Shown: positions 52,401-61,400 of the stretch, one piece after another
Layout of the letters: every line of letters starts with the position of its first letter
How positions within the stretch are numbered: the first letter of the stretch is position 1
Source of the DNA: Branchiostoma floridae
Taxonomy: Eukaryota > Chordata > Leptocardii > Amphioxiformes > Branchiostomatidae
Length of the DNA stretch: 64,000 nucleotides
NCBI RefSeq assembly: GCF_000003815.2
Contig: NC_049993.1
Location: 16,986,110-17,050,109 of the forward strand
Reading direction: 5' to 3'
Notes under the pieces: model-generated
What the model saw: only the letters and a program-made list of their open reading frames with translations
Told to the model about the DNA's origin: nothing
Database searches by the model: none
Program-made: the position numbers and the translations under genes

Positions 52401-55400
52401 CACATCATTTTATTTTGAATCAAGGGTCACGGCCCTGTTTAGGTGTTTGGGCCTGATTGGACTTTGGTTCGGACTGTAGCGACAGTTAGGCTAGGTCTAT
52501 GGTACAGGAATCGTTATGGCAAAATAATGTTGCTTAGCGGTGGAGTGTTGGAAAAGACACTGTATAAAACTGTACAGAATTCATGTGATCTGACACCTAA
52601 CGGGACAATCACCATTGTACGTCAGAATCTTGCTAGGCTTAATGATATTGCTGTCCCTTTGGTCTTGTATAAATGAATGACAACTTGGTTAAAGGTGTTC
52701 CTTTCTTGATTACTAGACATTGCCTTGCTATAGAAAAAGTACAATACTAGTTGTTATCAAGTGTGGTTTATGCTTATTTATGCATCTGAATCACATGCAA
52801 CAATCATATCAAGAAAAAGCTATTAACCATTTTATGTGAGGGACAAAGTTTTAATTACTCCTCAACTTAATTAAAGGCTCTACCTTGCAATTACCTGTTC
52901 ACAATTAAACAAATTGAAATAAACCACCACTGACCAGTGCATGTTATGCCCAACAGTACTAGAGATACAGAAAGAGTGTGGGTTTTTCCAAGTTGCAGTT
53001 GTAAGCCAGATCGAGGACAAAATATCAAAACCGGAACTTAGGTTGTAATACCAGAACACGTCCACTAGGGGCTTATAATCCAAGGTCTTATGAAGGGCTA
53101 TTCACATATTAGATATCAAAACAATCCATCCGGGCATTTTGTAGTCATCTTGCTGATATATACGTCTCCGTGACAAACACAGCATTCACTGACTTAAAGA
53201 ATCAATAATCATGCCTGTCAGTGAGAAGATGGTAGTCATGACTGCCTCTTGACACAGTCGACGCAAACGTTCTGTCTAATGCAACCATTTTGCCCAATCC
53301 CCTGAGTGGTCACTAAAACAGGTTTCAGGAGTTTCAGAATAAGTTTACCTGACGTTGTACTCCACAATGAGTTCGTAGGTGACCTCGTCGTAGCTGATGA
53401 ATTTGACGTGGTTTACGAACGGTGGTGTGGTGTCGATGGTGTAGGGTGTTCCGTGGCACACGGTGGTCGCTAGGGGGCCTCCGAATTCTACCTTGTTCAC
53501 GGCACGTACAGATACGTGGTAGAAGCCATCTGTGGATTATATGATCGTTCATTGTGTAAAGAAACCGCCTGTACCTTTCTATTAGCAAACATATTAAGAT
53601 GTACATACATGTTGATTTGTTTGCTTCAATTAAGTTCGTAATGATATTTTCTAATTGTATTAATCTTTGAAGAAAAGCTCGAGTAAGTTTTCACCTACGT
53701 TTTGCATGGTAACGCCAGTAACAATTTCTTCTAATGGCTATACCATGCCCTCATTTCCACAACAAGTCTTGCCCAACGTTGCCGTGTAAAGTGCATTTCC
53801 TAAAGGCACAAGATCGGTGACACGCAGTCGGATTCGAACTCGAGACTCCTCGGTCCCGAGGCAAACACACTGCCACTGTGCCACGCGATTTTAACGTAGT
53901 GCGTGACATTTCTAGCTTCGCCACATTTAGATAAACGAAGAGACTTCCTCAGGGCAATTTTGACTAGTTGATATTGCACTCAGGCTATAGGTGTCGCTAC
54001 GATTCCAAACATAAAATATAAACTGTATTATCTGAGGGACTATGGCATATCTTCTGACCGTCCAGCTGCAGAGGGTAGGCGAGCCCCTGGTGTGTCCACT
54101 CATCCTCCCCGTATACGTGCAAACCTAAGCTTGTGATTATCTCTTCATAGTGACCACTTCTTTAGTGATCCCTTAGAAGATTTTCCCCATCGACCTAAGC
54201 ATGAAATCCTGCCTGTAGTGACTACCTGTCTCTTGTGTCACTTGAGTGATCACTGTAGGCAGGTTTAATTTGGATGTATCTACTGACCATCCAGCTCCAG
54301 AGGGTAGGCGAGGCCCTGGTGTGTCCACTCGTCCTCCCCGTACAGGTGGGAGTGCGGGTCCCTGTGCGGATGGACGTCATCCTGGCAGTGGTACGTCCCC
54401 ACTGTCCACGTGTACCCCAAAATACCCGTCTCGTCGTCATGGAAACCGTCCCAATTCGCTGGAGAATTGATTGCTTTTTATGAGCTCAATTCACAACATG
54501 AATACTTCAAACAAAAATATGTCAATATAACCAGAGTTAGAAGATCTTAAGAATCACTCAATCGTTAAAAGTTTGAAAACCAGGTTCAATGGCCCATAAG
54601 TGCTAGTAATAACATAATGCATGCAAATGACCTGTTTTTGGCACATTGTAATACTCTACGAAACTGCTGATAAATATCGTCAAAGTACCTTTGATAATTA
54701 GAAGTCCATGAGATACGTGATAAGATACGTAGGACTATTGTCTATAGTATTGATAATGGTAATATGAAATGATACGTACCAGTTACGTACGTGTTTGGCC
54801 GGAAGTAGCGCAGGTCTAGCAGTGGCTTATTTCCGTTGAACACAGTCCTGGATCCCTCTCCGTCTATAACAGACCTGAATGGATGAGAAGTAATGCAGGA
54901 TCGTGTTTATTATAATAAAGATTATATTTCAAAGAGGGCGCTAGTATGTAAACGTGCTTGTTCATGTTTTTTGTATATTTACCCTTAAATTTGTATCATT
55001 TTCCTGGACGCCACTCTGGCTTATCTAAATATTTTATAATTCTCTTCCACATAATAACGAACACAAAATCGTACAGAAATGCTGCGATCAAGGAGTAAAA
55101 TAAAAAAAAATAAATGTAGCTGTAAAGTATCACATTATACTACACATTGCTTAGGTCACGAAGATGCACAGTATCATAAAAGAGAGTTGTAGGTAGAAAG
55201 CCCCACCTGTGATTCGGCAGAGGTGTCTGCTCCACACACCGATCCTCCCACTCGTCCGGTACAAACTCCTCACACACCTCCGCTGACGTCACGTCCAGGC
55301 TCACATTCTCCAGCGGGCCGGGAGACGGGGGGACGAAGTCTACCATCACGGGTTCAGAGGTCAGGATGTTCGTGTAGCCTGGTTATGGTTAAAAAGGATT

Positions 55401-58400
55401 AAGTGTTATCCACAATTATCTTACAAAATTAAGTGTCCCTTACCGTGGTCTCAACCTGAAGAGGTGTGCACTTATACATGCATAAACATTACGGAGAGAT
55501 GTAAGAATAATAAGGTCTAGTTCATATATCAGGATGTTCACATAGCCCAGTTGTGGTTAAGAAAAGGTTTGAGTTGGACCTCAGTCAGATCGGCAATTGC
55601 AGTTTATTCAGGAGTTAAATATATTGCAACAATTTTGCACAGAACTGTGAACATTTTCGCATCGTCCGGAAAACCTTACCACGTCTAAAGCATATTAAGG
55701 TGTTGTTAAACCAAAACTCTGAATTGGTATGTTAATGAGGTGCAGAGGAAAAAGTGGTTAAATAGAAGACCAAGTCAAGACAAGGTTGTATGCTAATAAG
55801 TCACTCCAGTTGTTTGAGTACTGGAGCTAACGTTGTCTCGCAGGTTGGAAGCTTCCTTTCCTGTTGAGGTTGGGATTGTACATACTCTCACATTTTGCTA
55901 GCATAATACACACCTGAGGTTTGATAATTACTTACCCACTGCATTGTTGAGGAACAGGTTATAGTAGTACAGCTGGTTGTGTATCAGGTTCAGGTCCTCG
56001 TGAACCACCTCCACTGCATGGCCAATCCCCAGACGCTCAAAATTGTGGAAAATGCCATCCTATGGAAAATGTATTATGTCATTGCATTTACTAAGTTCAG
56101 TTCTGTGTAATAATGGTTATGTACAATACGGTAAAACATGCTGTAGAAACATGTTGCAGGTCTAGGAAGGAGGCCTAATCTTCTCATTGCTTTAATAGTA
56201 AAATTAAATAATAGATCAACACCTATTAGCTGATATCAGATTCTTAAACATCTTATTCATAAACGAACATCATCCAAATACAAAGTTCTTTTCCGTTTAA
56301 TTACAACTTCACAGGAAACAAGCCATGCCACCATACCCTGTACATGACGACGCCATGTCCCTCTATCTCCTCCAGCAGTTCACAGCGCCCATTGTCGCTG
56401 TAGTCGTAGTTGAAGCTGAGGCATTTAGTCGATGGCAGGGCCAGGCAGTCCCGGGCACACTTCTGTGCGAAGGGATAATGAGCTACATGGTGAGGCTTGG
56501 AGAGCACTCTCCCTGCAAATAAAAAGATAAAAGCTTATGAGGAAGGGCTATTGTGGTAACCAAGTCATACATGAGGCTAGAATATCTCCTAGTAAGATTC
56601 ATTTGGTGATAAACCTTATGAACACTCTGGCTTAATTATTCTTGGTTGTTTGAGCACTACATACCAGTTGGCATCTTTCTGCTAGATAGTATTGGTCAGT
56701 TGATCCGTGGTGCAGATTTGCTAATAAAGCACCAAATTGAATGTGGAAGTGAACGAAAGTGACTGGTCGTACCTGCAGTTGCTATATCTCTAGACTCTGT
56801 AGATTTTGATGATATAAGATGTAACCTGTTTCACGTATACTTAAGTTATCCAACTCAATGCATTTAGCCCATGTTGGGCAGGAATATACAATAAAGATCA
56901 TTGTCATTATATCGTTGACAATGGCTCACCAAGACGCGGCGCTGCAAAGTACTCCAGGTTGCGAGTATCATGTGGATCATGTCCGATGCTGATGTCCACG
57001 TTGATCTTCTTGGCGTCAACCTCCTTCCACGGAACGACCTGGTCACCATACACCTTCCGTCCAAGCCCTATGGCTTCCTACGAGCCAAAATCGAAGGAAA
57101 GAAAGAAAGAAAAATCAGCAAAAAATTATATCGTACCGTTTTTGTACTTATAACACAAAGAAGCTGTGTGGAGGAAGCCTGTCAACCCGCTATGAAGCGG
57201 AACTCTTGATGTAAGAAATACGGCTGGCGATATCAACTTTTTACCCATTCATGACGTCATGTACCATACGTTGAAAGACAGTTACTTTTAAGTTCGCTAG
57301 TATCGGTGTAACAAGCATCGTCCGTGCTGATTTGGCGGGAAAGCTAAAAGCCGCGTAAGCATTTGCACAGAACATCGTGAACAGCTTTTCGGACTTTAAA
57401 CTGTGTTTTTGCGTCCAGTACTTTGTACTTATCATCATATCATTCCGTATACAAGTACTGTAGCCAGTACCATGTCATAATCCGAAATAACCTCATAGTC
57501 GCAAAAGCATAGACTGTATCTTGCCTTCTGGCTGGTTAAAGCTGTATCTTCCAAGGCGACAGCTGAGGAGCGAAGGATGCTGGGATGGCTTGTGGAGATG
57601 AAGTCAGGAGTGACCCTACCCGCTGGCAGGGTGACGTCATAGGTAGGCAGCTCACACGTCACCAGTGACGTCAGCTTGGCCGAGTTGGTGCCAGTTACGG
57701 TGAAGTAGAGAGGGACTCCCCCTCGCAGAACCTCCAGAACAACAAATTGGGCATTGCAACCCTCAATCAAAGTGCCGAAGACGATGTGTAATAAAATGTG
57801 CAGGAGGCCTTAAGTGTAAAAAGCGTCATGATAATATTTTCGGACACAGTAGATTTAGTCAAGCTTTCAACTTTCAGTCTTTGTCAGACATATTTGAGCT
57901 AGTCAGCTGCCCATAGAAGTCCAAAGTATCTTTTAGAAGTTGGATATTGGACACATAATGCCTGTGTGTATGTGAATGTAGCTGTTACACCTCCGGTGGT
58001 GAATCTATCACTTGGATGGACACTCCCTCCTCTGATCTTGCTCAGTCACTGGCGAAAGGAAGAGGGTGTAGCTGAAGACAGTGACCATTTCGAAAGTCTA
58101 TATCTAGTTGCTTCATCTTTCGTATCTTATTACCTGGATGTCTATCCTATTCTAATGCCTCCATCAACAGTACTTCTGCTAGACGATGCTTTTGATTATA
58201 AAAAATATACCTGCTCCACTCTCGTTGTGGAGCCTCCTAGTGGTTGAACCAACACCTGGTCGCTTCCTCCCCTGGTGACGCCGACAGAGTAAGTGAGATC
58301 CACCTGCAAGTTGTATTTGCATTGTACTTACATGTAGAATGCATTGTATCATATTGTATGATGAACGTGCTTTTGATGTGAATGGTGCACAGCATCAGCA

Positions 58401-61400
58401 TTTTAAGGCCTGGTGCACAATATTGTACCGAACAACATATATCAAGAACTTGAATACTCTACTGGCCCAAGCAACTGTGGAGGCCACCACTATGGAAACC
58501 TTTGAGTCAAGGGCCTCCAAACTTTACTGAAACTTTATTCAAGTGATAGAATGATCAGCAAGATGATAACGGTCGCTTCAAAAGGAAGAAGAGAAGAGTA
58601 ATTTTTTTATTTGCTTTTGGACAGACGAGGACAATGTGGCACTGCACTCAAGTTATTAAATTACATTAACAGTGCCACATGCACAGAACAGACAGAAGGA
58701 AAAGGTATTTTTTTTTCTTTTACCTCCCAACCGAAGTCAGGAACCCATTTTTACACCACGGTGAAGTGAGGAAGGTCGTGTTAAGTGCCTTTCCAAAGGG
58801 CAAAACGTCGGGGGCACGACGAGTATCGAACTCGGGACCTCTAGATTACGAGCCTTACGCTCTACCACACACGACGCCACGAAGAGTTATTTGCGATACA
58901 AAGAGAGAAAGCTGCACCTCGCTCCTGTCGTCCTGCACGGCCAGTTCCAGCAGGAAGGCGGGTTCTGTGTAGTCCCTCCCGGACTTCTGCTGCACGATGC
59001 AGCTGGTCGTCTGGTCACGGGCTGCTCGCTCGGTCTCTTTTACGCGGAAACCTTCAAACGGCTACACATGATAATGAATGAAAGACATTTACCATAGTGC
59101 ACATTTTTGCCACAACGGGCTATGTACAGGTTACAACAAGACATGTTGAAGAAATTCCTTTAACAGATACAACTTAGACAAAACTATCGTTAGATGAATT
59201 CAACTTCTCCTAGCTTTTTCAGTTATTGTGGGGGTAAAAACCAAACATGGCATCAGTAGCCGATACACTGACAGCATTCATAGAACAAACTATTTGTGGG
59301 TTTTACCTTTAACTAAACAAAATTAATGTGTTCCTCTAGTGTACTCCCTCTTAGGAAGCAACGTTATGTATATGTCTTTATAGTAGAGTTCCTCTGGCGC
59401 AGGTAGGAACGTCCTATTCCAATTTGTTCCAATTTTTGCTCATTTAGTATAATTCATCAGGCTTACTTACATTTCTGCGTGCGTGTTGTATTTGACATTA
59501 GACATCTCGTTTACTTATTTCTTTGCGTGCGTGTGCTTGCTATTTGCCATTAAACACAACGGAAACCATTTATACTATGCATCGGGCATGTTGTGAGTCG
59601 ATACTCTTCTCAGCGACCACCTGTCCAAATCGACCGCTTTTGCCCGGTCCCGCTGGAGGTCGTCTTCGGCAGGTTTGACTGTATCTTTAAATTCACCTCG
59701 TAGAAGGCAGTCCTGTTGTGGGCCGTTACTATGGAAATCACCACGAGGTCGAAAACATTGTGTTCTTAAACCTTTCAAAGGCTTTATATTGAAGACCCTC
59801 AAAGTTCAATGTTGTCCGTTTGATCAACCTAAAAGGTTGCAGGTAATCAGTTAATATGATTTTTCTTGATATAAAATGGTTTGCTGCGTCGATGTCGGTC
59901 CCTTTGTTATTCTTAGGTATGCATATCCTCGTAGGACTTAAACTGTTTTCATCTACCTTTTAAAAGCTTAATATTGGAGTTCAAAGCTATACATCTGATC
60001 AATCTAAAATGTCGCATGTAATAATTTTTACCGCCGCAAATCCATTCACTTTGTTGCTCTTTAGTATAGAATCCCCAAAAGGGCGGAAGGTGTGTTCTTC
60101 GTTTTAAAGGCTTTATACTGAAGACCCGCGCAAAGTTCAAAGTCTTTCGTCTTATCACCCTAAAATGTCGTCTGTGATCAGTTGATATGGTTTTTCCTGC
60201 CGCAATGTTACCGCGTCTAATCCAATCACTTTGTGGTCCTTAAGTATAAAAAATCCCCACGGGGCAGAAATCGCGTTCTGTCATCTTTCAAATGACTTGT
60301 ATTGAATACCCTCAAAGTTCAAAGTTGTCGGTCCGATCACCCTGGAATTTAGCTGCAATCAGTTAATATCATTTCTCGTAGTATGATCTTACTTTGTGGA
60401 AGCCAGTTCCGTTGTGCCCACAAGGCAAACTTGTTCTACTAAATACTACCTTTTAAAGATCTTAAACGTTATCCGTCTGATCATACACTCATACCGCATT
60501 GATACCAGTATATCTGATGTATACAGTGCTCTAAACACTCTAAGTATCCGTTCTATCTACACAACGTACCTTTACCGAGGCATAGATGGAGAAATCAGGA
60601 GGCGTTTTGTCCGGCTCCTCTGAGTTGATTGCAAATATCGTCGCATTTTTTGCTTATCTATAATTGTTCCAATGTTCGTTTGTACTCTCAGTTTATTTTC
60701 TGATGACGACACGAAAATGAGCATGTTGAGCTTGAGTGTGGCGCCATCATGTTATGTACTTATATGTTACAATAAAAAATAAGATTTAAAATAACGTACC
60801 TTTACTGAGGCATAGATGGAGAAATCAGGAGGCGTTTTGTCCGGCTCCTCTGAGTTGATTGCAAATATCGTCGCGTGAATCGTTGGAGTGGAGTATTCCC
60901 AGATGTGTTTGTCGATCAGAGTCTTTTTTATTGTCGTGAAAATCAGGTTTAAATTCAGCTCCAGGATTCCCCTGAGCTCCAGCCTCAAAGGGACCAGGTT
61001 CATGTCCATACGGATACTGGAAAATAGCATAGTGGAGCAAAACATGAGAAGTTTGCGTCTTTGGCAGAATGTTTTGTCAAAACCGTAGTTAACAGTAACT
61101 GTTGCCTTGTATAGTCTGAGCTGATGGATAAATCAAACTCCATACGGATACTGGAAAATAGCATAGTGGAGCAAAACATGAGAAGTTTGCGTCTTTGGCA
61201 GAATATATTTTTTTCGTCAAAACCGTAGTTTACAGTTCTCTCGTAGCCTGTGCCCATGAGTAAATCAAACTTTTAGCAGTCCCTCAACTGTCCAGACCAC
61301 TAGAGGTATAAACTGGCCAACACCATGAAGTCTGGAGAATTGGGAACATACCAGTTTTGTTAATGTATGCATATGTGCTGACAAGGGACAATCCGTACAG

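Noticed and set aside
57435-57524. Extension of exon 6 to GT donors at GTTATT or GTACTG
   Set aside because: They keep phase but insert a sequence unlike the rest of the module. The GC donor gives a natural join. Kept as the alternative if reads disagree.
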